Part shown: in pieces, positions 38,604-47,489 of the stretch
Position numbering within the stretch: position 1 is the stretch's first letter
How the letters are laid out: each line of letters opens with the position of its first letter
Assembly: GCF_916619195.1 (NCBI RefSeq)
Contig: NZ_CAKAKL010000009.1
Coordinates: forward strand, 62,001-126,000
DNA length: 64,000 nt
Origin: Inquilinus sp. Marseille-Q2685
GTDB lineage: Bacteria; Pseudomonadota; Alphaproteobacteria; DSM-16000; Inquilinaceae
Direction of reading: 5' to 3'
Notes under the pieces: generated by a model
The model's input: only the letters and a program-made list of their open reading frames with translations
Told to the model about the DNA's origin: nothing
The model's database searches: none
Translations under genes and position numbers: made by a program

Positions 38604-39866
38604 ATCGTCACCAGCACCACCACGTCCCCGGCGCGCCCCCGTCGCAAACGGGGGCGGTTCACCGCCGTCGCCGCGATCCTGGCCCTGCTCGCCGTCGGCG
38701 GCCTGGCGGCCTGGCACTGGCTGTCGCCGCCCGCCGCCGTGCCCCGGATGACGGCGGTGGCCGCCATCGGCGACGTCGAGGAATCGGTCCTGGCCACCGG
38801 AACCCTGAAGCCGAAGCGGCTGGTCGCGGTCGGCGCCCAGGCGTCCGGCCGCATCGTCTCGCTGAAGGTCGCGCTGGGCCAGAAGGTGGCGAAGGGCGAC
38901 CTGGTGGCCGAGATCGACAGCCTGACCCAGCAGAACGCCCTGCGGAAGGCCCAGGCTTCGCTGGCCAATCTGCGGGCGCAGCGGACCGAGAAGGAAGCGA
39001 CGCTGACGCTGAACCGGCTGACCCTGGCCCGGCAGAAGGCGATGGCGGCGCAGCGCGCCTCGTCCCAGGCCGATCTGGAATCGGCGCAGGCGAATGTCGA
39101 CGTCACCGAGGCCCAGATCGAGCAGCTCGACGCCCAGATCGTCGAGGGCCAGGTGGAGATCGAGACGGCGCAGGTCGATCTCGGATACACCCGCATCACC
39201 GCCCCGTCGGACGGCACCGTTCTGGCGATCGTCAGCCAGGAGGGGCAGACGGTGAACGCCAGCCAATCCACCCCGACCATCGTCGTCCTCGGCGACCTCG
39301 ACACCATGACCGTGCGGGCGGAGATCTCGGAGGCCGACGTCGTCGCCGTGCGGCCCGGCCAGCCGGTCTACTTCACCATCCTGGGCGACCGGGACCATCG
39401 CTACGATGCAAAGCTGACGTCGATCGAGCCGGCGCCGGAGTCGATCCGCAACGATTCCAGCTTCAGCACCACCTCCACCGCCTCGTCCAGCTCCAGTTCC
39501 AGCAGCTCCTCGTCGAGTTCCTCGGCGATCTACTATATCGGCACCTTCGAGGTGCCGAACGCCGACGGCCACCTGCGGACCTACATGACGGCCGAGGTGC
39601 ACATCGTGCTGGGCCAGGCCCGCGGCGTGGTGACCATCCCCTCCGCCGCCCTGGGCGCCCGCGCCGCCGACGGCAGCTATACCGTCCAGGTCGTCGGCGC
39701 CGACGGCGTCACCACCCAGCCGCGCCAGGTCCGGATCGGGCTGAACGACAAGACCATCGCCGAGGTGCGGTCGGGGCTCAGCGCCGGCGAACGGGTGGTG
39801 ACCGGGGGGCTCGAGGCCCAGGCCACCGCCGCCCCATCCGGCCCTCCCGGCCCCCCAGGGTCGTGA
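38604..39866 (+). CDS. macA: MacA-type efflux periplasmic adaptor
   Basis: Adaptor protein of a MacAB-TolC tripartite exporter, about 420 aa. A single N-terminal membrane helix (FTAVAAILALLAVGGLAAW), the lipoyl/barrel-sandwich segment (GRIVSLKVALGQKVAKGDLVAEID), a long alpha-helical hairpin, and beta-barrel domains. A poly-serine run of about 14 residues (near 287-311) interrupts the beta-barrel, with mixed Ser codons. No ATG, GTG or TTG exists in frame upstream of the membrane helix. I place the start at ATC 38604 (ATC GTC ACC AGC), where one base change in GTC would give GTG. Coupled to macB. No TolC nearby. Confidence 0.85.
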   Translation: MVTSTTTSPARPRRKRGRFTAVAAILALLAVGGLAAWHWLSPPAAVPRMTAVAAIGDVEESVLATGTLKPKRLVAVGAQASGRIVSLKVALGQKVAKGDLVAEIDSLTQQNALRKAQASLANLRAQRTEKEATLTLNRLTLARQKAMAAQRASSQADLESAQANVDVTEAQIEQLDAQIVEGQVEIETAQVDLGYTRITAPSDGTVLAIVSQEGQTVNASQSTPTIVVLGDLDTMTVRAEISEADVVAVRPGQPVYFTILGDRDHRYDAKLTSIEPAPESIRNDSSFSTTSTASSSSSSSSSSSSSSAIYYIGTFEVPNADGHLRTYMTAEVHIVLGQARGVVTIPSAALGARAADGSYTVQVVGADGVTTQPRQVRIGLNDKTIAEVRSGLSAGERVVTGGLEAQATAAPSGPPGPPGS

Positions 39867-39871
39867 CCGCC

Positions 39872-41830
39872 ATGAGCGAACCGCTGATCGTGCTGCGCGG
39901 TCTGCGCCGCGAATTCCCGTCGGGCGAGGGCACGATCGCGGCGCTGCGCGACATCGACCTGACCATTGAGGCGGGCGAGATGGTGGCGATCGTCGGCGCC
40001 TCGGGCTCCGGCAAATCCACCCTGATGAACATCCTCGGCTGCCTCGACCGGCCCACCGCCGGCAGCTACCGCATCCGCGGGCGGGAGACCGCGGCGCTGG
40101 AGGCGGACGAGCTGGCGGCGCTGCGGCGCGAGCATTTCGGCTTCATCTTCCAGCGCTACCACCTGCTGGGCGAGCTGACGGCGCTGGGCAATGTCGCGAT
40201 CCCCGCGGTCTATGCCGGCCAGAGGGCGGAGGAGCGGCACGCGCGCGCGGCCGCCCTTCTGGGCCGGCTGGGCATGGCGGACCGGGTCGGCCACCGGCCG
40301 GGCCAGCTGTCGGGCGGGCAGCAGCAGCGCGTGTCGATCGCCCGGGCGCTGATGAACGGCGCCGACGTGGTGCTGGCCGACGAGCCGACGGGTGCCCTGG
40401 ACCGGCACAGCGGCGAGGAGGTGCTGCGCATCCTGGCCGAGCTGCAGGCCGAGGGACGGACGGTCATCATCGTCACCCACGACATGGCGGTGGCCAGCCG
40501 GGCCCAGCGGATCATCGAGATCAGCGACGGCGCCATCGTTGCCGACCGCCGGGCGCCGACCGGGGACCGTGCCGCCGCGGCGTCCCGGCTGCGGCCGCAG
40601 GGCGCGCCGCTGCGTCCATGGCTGGCCTTCCTGAACCGGCTGCGCGAAGCCTTCCGCATGGCGCTGCTGGCGATGAATGCGCACCGCCTGCGCACCGTGC
40701 TGACGATGCTCGGCATCATCATCGGCATCGCCTCGGTGGTGTGCATGGTGGCGCTGGGCCAGGGCACCCAGCAGCGGGTGCTGGCCGAGATCGCCGATCT
40801 GGGCACCAACACGCTGGAGGTCTTCGCCGGCAAGGATTTCGGCGACGTCCGCTCGGCCAAGGTGACGACGCTGGTGGTGGCCGATGCCGACCAGCTGGCC
40901 CGCCAGCCCTATGTCGCCGGCGTCACGCCGACGGTGTCGACCACCAGCACCGTGCGCTACGGCGCGCGCGAATCCAGCGCCCTGGTCAACGGGGTCGGCG
41001 CCCAGTACTTCACGGTGCGCGGCACCAAGCTGCTGCGCGGCCGGCTGTTCGACGCCGACGGCGCGCGGTCGCTGTCGCAGGACGTCGTGATCGACGAGGA
41101 GACGGCCAAGACCATGTTCCCGGACCCCGGCGAGGATCCGCTCGGCCGGATCCTCCTGGTCGGCAAGGTGCCGTGCCGGGTGATCGGCGTGGTCGAGACC
41201 CAGCAGGGCGGCTTCGGCGGCAGCCAGAACCTGTCGCTGTACCTGCCCTACACCACGGTGCAGGCCCGCTTCATGGGCAACACCTCGCTGCGCAGCATCA
41301 CCGTCCGCGTCGCCGACGACATCAGCACCGATCTCGCGGAGGCGGCGGTGACCCGGTTCCTGACCCAGCGGCACGGCAGCAAGGACTTCTTCATCCTCAA
41401 CACCGACGACATCCGCCGCACCATCAGCAGCGCCACCCAGCTGCTGACGCTGCTGATCGCGGGCATCGCGGTGATCTCGCTGCTCGTCGGCGGCATCGGG
41501 GTGATGAACATCATGCTGGTGTCGGTGTCGGAGCGGGTGTCCGAGATCGGCGTGCGCATGGCGGTGGGCGCCCGGCAGGGGGACATCCTGCAGCAGTTCC
41601 TGATCGAGGCCGTGCTGGTGTGCCTGATCGGCGGCGTGCTGGGCATCGGCCTCGCCCTCGGCCTCGGCGCGGTGGTCGGCGCCGCGGTCCCGATGATCGG
41701 GCTGATCTACTCCACGGCCTCGATCGTCGCCGCCTTCCTGTGCTCCACCCTGATCGGGGTCGCCTTCGGCTACCTGCCGGCCCGCAACGCCTCCCGCCTC
41801 GACCCGGTGGTGGCGCTGTCGCGCGATTAG
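39872..41830 (+). CDS. macB: MacB-type ABC transporter (ATPase-permease fusion)
   Basis: A 652-aa fusion of an N-terminal ABC ATPase and a C-terminal FtsX-type permease. Walker A GASGSGKST, signature LSGGQQQRVSIARAL, Walker B VVLADEPTGALD; then four membrane helices with a large periplasmic domain between the first and second (PYVAGVTPTVSTTSTVRYG). MacB works as a mechanotransducer that expels macrolides, peptides or enterotoxins from the periplasm via MacA and TolC. Start MSEPLIVL aligns with known MacB; a GTG at 39863 overlapping the macA stop is possible. Confidence 0.93.
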   Translation: MSEPLIVLRGLRREFPSGEGTIAALRDIDLTIEAGEMVAIVGASGSGKSTLMNILGCLDRPTAGSYRIRGRETAALEADELAALRREHFGFIFQRYHLLGELTALGNVAIPAVYAGQRAEERHARAAALLGRLGMADRVGHRPGQLSGGQQQRVSIARALMNGADVVLADEPTGALDRHSGEEVLRILAELQAEGRTVIIVTHDMAVASRAQRIIEISDGAIVADRRAPTGDRAAAASRLRPQGAPLRPWLAFLNRLREAFRMALLAMNAHRLRTVLTMLGIIIGIASVVCMVALGQGTQQRVLAEIADLGTNTLEVFAGKDFGDVRSAKVTTLVVADADQLARQPYVAGVTPTVSTTSTVRYGARESSALVNGVGAQYFTVRGTKLLRGRLFDADGARSLSQDVVIDEETAKTMFPDPGEDPLGRILLVGKVPCRVIGVVETQQGGFGGSQNLSLYLPYTTVQARFMGNTSLRSITVRVADDISTDLAEAAVTRFLTQRHGSKDFFILNTDDIRRTISSATQLLTLLIAGIAVISLLVGGIGVMNIMLVSVSERVSEIGVRMAVGARQGDILQQFLIEAVLVCLIGGVLGIGLALGLGAVVGAAVPMIGLIYSTASIVAAFLCSTLIGVAFGYLPARNASRLDPVVALSRD

Positions 41831-41836
41831 CGGCCG

Positions 41837-43633
41837 CTACTCCGGCAGCCCGGCCCGGCGCAGCGCGTCGAGATAGCGGTCCATCACCTCGGCCGGCTTC
41901 CACGGCACGCCGGCGCGGGTGTTGGCGATGGTGGCGCCGGGCGCGACAGCCAACAGGCCGGCCAGCGCGGTCTTCGCCTCGTCGGCCCGGCCCAGCGCCG
42001 ACAGCGCCGCCGCCAGCAGCCGGTGGGCCACCGGGAAGGCCGGGTACAGATGGAGCGCCTGGCGCGCCTCTTCGGCCGCCCGCTCGTCGTCGCCCTCGGC
42101 GAAGGCGGCGAGGCCGAGGAAGGCGTGGCACCAGTGGTTGGCAGGGTCGCGCGGGCTCAGCCGCAGCGCCGTGCGCAGCGCCTGCCGTGCCTGCTCCGCC
42201 TGGCCCGACAGGGCGTAGTGGCCGCCGCCCAGCATGTAGGCGAAGGCCAGGTTGGGGTTGATCGCCAGCGCCGTCTCCAGCCGCCGTTCGGCCTCGTCGA
42301 AGCGGCGCAGGAACAGGGCGACCATGCCCAGAACGGTCTGTGCCTCGGCGTCGCGCGGGTCCAGGTCCACCGCCTGGCGCGCCATCGCTTCGGCCGCCGC
42401 CAGCGACCGGCCGGGGTCGGCGCTGCGCCCGAACAGCACGTCCCAGACGTCGCACATGGCATGGACGACGCGGGCGCGGGCCAGGCCGGGGTCCAGCGCG
42501 ATCGCCTGGGCCGCGAAGGTGCGGGCCTGGGTGCCGTCCTCCGCGGTCAGGCGCCAGGCGTGCCAGCCGGCGCGCATGACGCAGTCCCAGGCATCCATGC
42601 CAGCCGGGTCCAGCCGCCGGGCGCGGCGCATCTCGGCGCCGATCAGCTCGGGCGCCACCACGCCGACGATGCTGTCGGTGATCTCGTCCTGCACCGCGAA
42701 CAGGTCGTCGATCCGGCGGTCGTAGCGCTCGGCCCAGAGATGGGCGCCGGTCGTGGCGTCGATCAGCTGGCCGGTGATCCGCATCCGGTCGCCGCCCTTG
42801 CGCACGCTGCCCTCCAGCACGTAGCGGACGCCCAGCTCGGCCCCCACCTGCTTCACGTCGACCGGCCCGCCCTTGTAGGTGAAGGAGGAGTTGCGGGCGA
42901 TCACCAGGAAGCCGCGGTGCCGCGACAGGCCGGTGATGATGTCCTCGGCGATGCCGTCGGCGAAGTATTCCTGGTCGCGGTCGGCGCTCATGTCCTGGAA
43001 CGCCAGCACCGCGATGGACGGTCTGGCCGGGGCGCCTGCGGCGCCGGGCGCGACCTCGGCCCCGCCGGCGGGTTCCAGCCGCACCCGGTACACCCGCACC
43101 GGCTTCTGGATGTTCTTCAGGTGCTGCTGGCCGAGGTCGTCGAAGGCCAGGTCCAGCTTGCCGATCACCTGGTCGAACACGCTGGCGGTGATGGAGATGC
43201 CGCCGGGCTCGGCCATGCCTTCGAGGCGGGCGGCGATGTTGACGCCGTCGCCCAGGATGTCGTCGCCGGCGATGACGATGTCGCCCAGGTTGATGCCGGC
43301 GCGGTACTGGATGCGCCGGTCGGGCGGCTGCCCGGCCTCGGCCTCGGCCACCGCGCGCTGGATCCGCACCGCGGCGTCCAGCGCGTCGACGACGCTGCCG
43401 AACTCGACCAGCATGCCGTCGCCGGTGGTCTTGACGACACGGCCGCCATGGCTGCGCAGCGCCGGCTCGATCAGCTCGCGGCGATGCGCCTTCTGCCGGG
43501 CGATGGTGCCGGCCTCGTCGGCCTCGACATGCCGGGAATAGCCGACCATGTCGATCGCCAGGATCGCGGCAAGCCTGCGGGTCACGCGGTCGGTGCTCAA
43601 GACGGGTCCCAGCCTGGTGCGCGCCGCCGGCAC
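41837..43633 (-). CDS. Class III adenylate/guanylate cyclase with TPR domain
   Basis: A 598-aa cytoplasmic protein of three parts. Residues about 15-195: class III cyclase catalytic domain (RLAAILAIDMVGYSRHVEAD with the first metal Asp, then KTTGDGMLVEF with the second). Residues about 205-330: TolB/FlgO-like segment (IAVLAFQDMSADRDQEYFADGIAEDI). The rest: TPR repeats (ALDPGLARARVVHAM, AINPNLAFAYMLGG). This architecture is common in rhizobia and Azospirillales. The product nucleotide is not determinable by eye. It ends 6 bp from macB, convergent. Confidence 0.88.
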   Translation of the reverse strand: MPAARTRLGPVLSTDRVTRRLAAILAIDMVGYSRHVEADEAGTIARQKAHRRELIEPALRSHGGRVVKTTGDGMLVEFGSVVDALDAAVRIQRAVAEAEAGQPPDRRIQYRAGINLGDIVIAGDDILGDGVNIAARLEGMAEPGGISITASVFDQVIGKLDLAFDDLGQQHLKNIQKPVRVYRVRLEPAGGAEVAPGAAGAPARPSIAVLAFQDMSADRDQEYFADGIAEDIITGLSRHRGFLVIARNSSFTYKGGPVDVKQVGAELGVRYVLEGSVRKGGDRMRITGQLIDATTGAHLWAERYDRRIDDLFAVQDEITDSIVGVVAPELIGAEMRRARRLDPAGMDAWDCVMRAGWHAWRLTAEDGTQARTFAAQAIALDPGLARARVVHAMCDVWDVLFGRSADPGRSLAAAEAMARQAVDLDPRDAEAQTVLGMVALFLRRFDEAERRLETALAINPNLAFAYMLGGGHYALSGQAEQARQALRTALRLSPRDPANHWCHAFLGLAAFAEGDDERAAEEARQALHLYPAFPVAHRLLAAALSALGRADEAKTALAGLLAVAPGATIANTRAGVPWKPAEVMDRYLDALRRAGLPE

Positions 43634-43649
43634 CTTACCGCCCGGCTTC

Positions 43650-44105
43650 CTAATCCGCCACCCCGTCGCGGCCCTCGATGGTCATCAGGGTGGCGGTCAG
43701 GAAGGCGATCAGCCGCTCCTTCCCGTCCGCCTCGGCGAAGACCTCGGTCTGCGCCAGGGTCAGGGTGCGTCCGGCCTTGACGACGCGCCCGCGAGCCAGG
43801 ATGCGCTCGCCGACCGCCGGGGCCAGCAGGTTGATTTTGAACTCGGTGGTCAGCACCCCGGCGCCGGGCGGCATCAGGCTGAGCGCGGCATAGCCCGCGG
43901 CGGTGTCCGCGATCGCCGAAACCGCGCCGGCATGGACGAAGCCGTGCTGCTGCGACACCGCCGGGCCTGGCGTCAGCGCGATCTCGACCGCGCCGGGCTC
44001 TGCCCGCAGGATCGAGGCGCCGAGCGTCCGCATCAGCCCCTGCCTGTCGAAGCTGGCCTGGACGCGGTCCCGGAAGTCCGGGTCCTTCGGGGTCGGAGGG
44101 GTCAT
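43650..44105 (-). CDS. Hotdog-fold thioesterase (PaaI family)
   Basis: A 151-aa acyl-CoA thioesterase-like protein with the PaaI pattern QQHGFVHAGAVSAIADTAAGYAALSL (catalytic Asp/Asn region) followed by LTTEFKINLLAPAVGERILARGRVVKAG. Cytoplasmic. Substrate unknown. It begins 3 bp after the cobT stop, so it is co-transcribed with it, but I see no metabolic link between the two. Confidence 0.88.
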   Translation of the reverse strand: MTPPTPKDPDFRDRVQASFDRQGLMRTLGASILRAEPGAVEIALTPGPAVSQQHGFVHAGAVSAIADTAAGYAALSLMPPGAGVLTTEFKINLLAPAVGERILARGRVVKAGRTLTLAQTEVFAEADGKERLIAFLTATLMTIEGRDGVAD

Positions 44106-44108
44106 GGG

Positions 44109-45143
44109 TCAGCCCTTGTCGCTCACCCCGGCCTGGGCGAAGGTGGCCATGCCCTCGTGGCAGGCCAGGGCCCCGCGGACCAGGCCGATCGCCAGCGCGG
44201 CGCCGGAGCCCTCGCCGAGCCGCATGCCGAGGTCCAGCAGCGCCGTGCGCCCCAGCTTCTCCAGCAGCCGGCGATGCCCCGGCTCGGCCGAGACATGGGC
44301 GACCTGGCAATGGTCCAGCGCATGTCGGTCGGCGGCCCACAGCACCGCGGCGGCGGCGGTGCAGGTGTAGCCGTCCAGCAGCACCGGGATGCGCGCCATC
44401 CGCGCCGCCAGCACCGCGCCGGCGATCGCCGCCAGCTCCAGCCCGCCGAGGTGGCGCAGCACCTCGAGCGGATCGGTCATGGCCTTGCCGTGGACGGCGA
44501 CGCCCTTGGCCACGACCTCGGCCTTGCGCTCGAGGCCGGCGGCGTCGACGCCGGTGCCGGGGCCGACCCAGTCGGCCGCCTCGCCGCCGAACAGCGCCGT
44601 CGCCAGGGCGGCGCCCGAGGTGGTGTTGCCGATGCCCATCTCGCCCAGGCACAGCAGGTCGATGCCCGGCTCCACCGCCATCATGCCGTAGGCCATGGCA
44701 CGGACGCATTCGGCCTCGGTCATCGCCGGGGCGATGGTGAAGTCGGCGGTCGGGTGCTCGAGGTCCAGCTCATAGACGCGCAGGTCGCTGTCGGCGGCCT
44801 GGCACAACTGGTTCACCGCGGCGCCGCCGGCGACGAAGTTCTTCACCATCTGCGCCGTCACCGCCACCGGATAGGCGGAGACGCCCTGGGCCACGGCGAC
44901 GCCGTGGTTGCCGGCGAAGACGGCGACGCGAGGCCGGCGCAGCTGCGGCGGGTGCTTGCCCTGCCCCCCCGCCATCCACCCCGCCCGATCTTCCAGCCGC
45001 CCCAGCGACCCGGGCGGCTTGGTCAGCTGGCGGTCGCGCTCGCGCACCGCCGTGCCGGCCTCGAGGTCCGGCCCCGGCAGGTGGCGCAGCAGGGCGCGGA
45101 TCTCGTCGAGGGTGTCGGGCAGGGGCGTCTGGGTCTGGGCCAT
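44109..45143 (-). CDS. cobT: Nicotinate-nucleotide-dimethylbenzimidazole phosphoribosyltransferase
   Basis: A 344-aa enzyme that activates dimethylbenzimidazole to alpha-ribazole-5-phosphate for the lower ligand of cobalamin. Visible blocks: LTKPPGSLGRLEDRA, VFAGNHGVAVAQGVSAYP, GEMGIGNTTSGAALATAL, and the catalytic Glu region LGMRLGEGSGAALAIGLV. Start MAQTQTPLPDTLDEIRALL. The downstream acting cobS and cobC genes are 9 kb away, on the other strand; cobU and the corrin genes are not in the window. Confidence 0.95.
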   Translation of the reverse strand: MAQTQTPLPDTLDEIRALLRHLPGPDLEAGTAVRERDRQLTKPPGSLGRLEDRAGWMAGGQGKHPPQLRRPRVAVFAGNHGVAVAQGVSAYPVAVTAQMVKNFVAGGAAVNQLCQAADSDLRVYELDLEHPTADFTIAPAMTEAECVRAMAYGMMAVEPGIDLLCLGEMGIGNTTSGAALATALFGGEAADWVGPGTGVDAAGLERKAEVVAKGVAVHGKAMTDPLEVLRHLGGLELAAIAGAVLAARMARIPVLLDGYTCTAAAAVLWAADRHALDHCQVAHVSAEPGHRRLLEKLGRTALLDLGMRLGEGSGAALAIGLVRGALACHEGMATFAQAGVSDKG

Positions 45144-45220
45144 GGCGGGGGCGTCCGGTTGCGGAAGCGCGGACCCTGCCACCAAAGCGATGCGGCGTCA
45201 AAACCCTGGCCGGGCGCCCT

Positions 45221-45673
45221 TCACTCCGCTGCCTTGCGCGCCTCCAGCCGCCGGACGAAGCCGGCGACCACGTCGCGCAGGCCGGCATCATCCAGCAGGT
45301 CCAGCGCCTCCTCGGGGCTGCACCACCGGGTCTCGCGCTCGTGCCGCTCGGGCCAGGTCCTGTGCTGCCGCTCCACCTTCAGCGGGAAGACGCCGACCTC
45401 GCAGGGCACGCTCACCCCCTCCTCCAGCCATTTGTCGTAGACGAAGCTGCCGATCGGCTTCGTTCCGATGGTGCCGCGCACCCCGGCCTCCTCATAGGCC
45501 TCGCGCGCCGCCGATTTCGACGGCTTCAGCCCCTTGATCGGCCAGCCTTTCGGGATGATCCAGCGCCGCGTCTCGCGCGAGGTGACGAGCAGGATCTCGA
45601 CCGCGCCGTCCCGCCCCGCCCGGTAGGGCAGGGCGCCGTGCTGCACCCGGACGGCCTTGGTCTTGCCCGGCAT
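45221..45673 (-). CDS. Nudix hydrolase
   Basis: A 150-aa diphosphohydrolase. The Nudix box reads GWPIKGLKPSKSAAREAYEE plus AGV: the catalytic REAYEE core is intact, but the first Glu of the consensus is Leu, a variation usual in the DIPP-like subgroup with PKGWP. Such enzymes hydrolyse diadenosine or inositol polyphosphates. Separate transcription unit from cobT, 77 bp away. Confidence 0.88.
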   Translation of the reverse strand: MPGKTKAVRVQHGALPYRAGRDGAVEILLVTSRETRRWIIPKGWPIKGLKPSKSAAREAYEEAGVRGTIGTKPIGSFVYDKWLEEGVSVPCEVGVFPLKVERQHRTWPERHERETRWCSPEEALDLLDDAGLRDVVAGFVRRLEARKAAE

Positions 45674-45823
45674 CCCCGTCCTCCGCCATCGAGCCCGGCC
45701 TTGATCGGCCCCGGCAAATCAGGAACCATCGCGATGTTCCCGCCGTTCCGATCACCCGGCCCGTCCGACACAAAGCCTATGTGAAGACAAGAGCGGAGGC
45801 GATTGCCTTTCGAAGGCCCGAGG

Positions 45824-47488
45824 ATGAGCTTTCCCGTCACCCTGATCGACCTGGCTGGCTATATCGCCCTGCTGCTGTGGGGCACGCATATGGTGCAGAC
45901 CGGCATCCAGCGCACCTTCGGGCCGAAACTGCGCTCGATCCTCGGCAGCGCGCTGAAGAACCGGTTCCGGGCCTTCCTCGCCGGCATCGGCGTCACCGCG
46001 GTGCTGCAGAGCAGCACGGCCACCGGGCTGATGGTGGCGGGCTTCGCCGCCGGCGGGCTGGTCGAGCTGGTGCCGGCCCTGGCGGTGATGCTCGGCGCCA
46101 ATGTCGGCACCACGCTGATCGTGCAGGTGCTGTCCTTCGACGTGGCGGCCGCGGCGCCGGTGCTGATCCTGATCGGCTTCCTCCTGTTCCGGCGCGACAC
46201 CAGCACCCCGACGCATGATCTCGGCCGGGTGTTCATCGGGCTCGGCCTGATGCTGATGGCGCTGCACCAGCTGCTGCAGCTGATGACGCCCTATGAGGAT
46301 GCGCCCAGCCTGCGCCTGCTGCTCGGCGCCATCTCGACCGAACCGGTCCTCGACGTGCTGCTGGCCGCGGCCTTCACCTGGGCGGTGCATTCCAGCGTCG
46401 CCGTGGTGCTGCTGATCATGTCGCTGGCCGCCAACGGCGTGGTGCCGCCGGAGGCCGCCTTCGCCCTGGTGCTGGGGGCCAATCTCGGCACCGCGATCAA
46501 CCCGGTGATCGAAGGCGTGTCCAGCGACGATCCCGCCGCCAAGCGGCTGCCGATCGGCAACCTCGCCAACCGGGTGCTCGGCGTCATCGTGGCGCTGGTC
46601 CTGCTGCGGTGGATCGGGCCGCTGATGGTGACGATCGATCCCGACGAATCCCGCGCCGTCGCCGATTTCCACACCCTGTTCAACCTGGCGCTCGCGATCG
46701 TCTTCTTCCCGCTGCTCACCCCCTATGCCGCGCTGCTGCAGCGCCTGCTGCCGCGCCGCGTCGACCCGGCCGACCCGTCGCGGCCGCTGTATCTCGACGC
46801 CGCGGCGCGGGAAACGCCGATCGTCGCCCTCGGCGGCGCCGCGCGCGAGGCGATGCGCCTGTCGGACGTGCTGGAGACGATGCTGCACGGCGCCCGCGAC
46901 GCGCTGCACAAGGGGGACCGCAAGCTGATCGCCGAGACGCGGCGGATGGACGACGTGCTCGACCACCTCAACACCGCGATCAAGACCTACCTGACCTCGC
47001 TGGACCCCGAATCGCTCAGCGACTCCGACCACCGCCGGCTGGGCGAGATCCTGAACTTCGCCATGAACATGGAGCAGGCGGGCGACGTGATCGACCGCAA
47101 CCTGCTGCCGCACGCGGCCAAGCGGCTGAAGCGCGGCCTGGCGTTCTCGAAAGAAGGGGAGGCCGAGCTGCTGGCGATGATGGACCGCCTCGTCACCAAC
47201 CTGCGCACCGCCGCGTCGCTGTTCATGACCGACGACCGCCGCGCCGCGCGCCTGCTGGTCGACGAGAAGGTGGCGTTTCGCGACCTCGAGGCGGCGGCCA
47301 CCCAGTCGCATTTCGACCGGCTGCGCGCCGGCCGCCGCGACACGGCCGAGACCAGCGCCCTGCATCTCGACCTGCTGCGCGACATGAAGCGGGTCAACGG
47401 CCATATCGTGGCGGCCGCGGCCTACCCGGTGCTGGAGCGCTCGGGCGAGCTGCTGCCCAGCCGGGTCGCCGACGGCGAGGGCGCCTGA
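45824..47488 (+). CDS. Na/Pi cotransporter family protein with PhoU-like domain
   Basis: A 554-aa NptA/PNaS-type inner-membrane protein. Two inverted repeats of the family carry the LQSSTATGLMVAGFAAGGL and HSSVAVVLLIM motifs, with GANVGTT and GANLGTAINPV re-entrant loops. About nine helices are followed by a C-terminal cytoplasmic PhoU-like helical domain (MRLSDVLETMLHGARDAL; LNFAMNMEQAGDVIDRNL). Likely transports or exports phosphate with Na+. Start MSFPVTLIDLAG, with AAGG upstream; TTG at 45803 is an alternative. Confidence 0.9.
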   Translation: MSFPVTLIDLAGYIALLLWGTHMVQTGIQRTFGPKLRSILGSALKNRFRAFLAGIGVTAVLQSSTATGLMVAGFAAGGLVELVPALAVMLGANVGTTLIVQVLSFDVAAAAPVLILIGFLLFRRDTSTPTHDLGRVFIGLGLMLMALHQLLQLMTPYEDAPSLRLLLGAISTEPVLDVLLAAAFTWAVHSSVAVVLLIMSLAANGVVPPEAAFALVLGANLGTAINPVIEGVSSDDPAAKRLPIGNLANRVLGVIVALVLLRWIGPLMVTIDPDESRAVADFHTLFNLALAIVFFPLLTPYAALLQRLLPRRVDPADPSRPLYLDAAARETPIVALGGAAREAMRLSDVLETMLHGARDALHKGDRKLIAETRRMDDVLDHLNTAIKTYLTSLDPESLSDSDHRRLGEILNFAMNMEQAGDVIDRNLLPHAAKRLKRGLAFSKEGEAELLAMMDRLVTNLRTAASLFMTDDRRAARLLVDEKVAFRDLEAAATQSHFDRLRAGRRDTAETSALHLDLLRDMKRVNGHIVAAAAYPVLERSGELLPSRVADGEGA

Positions 47489-47489
47489 G

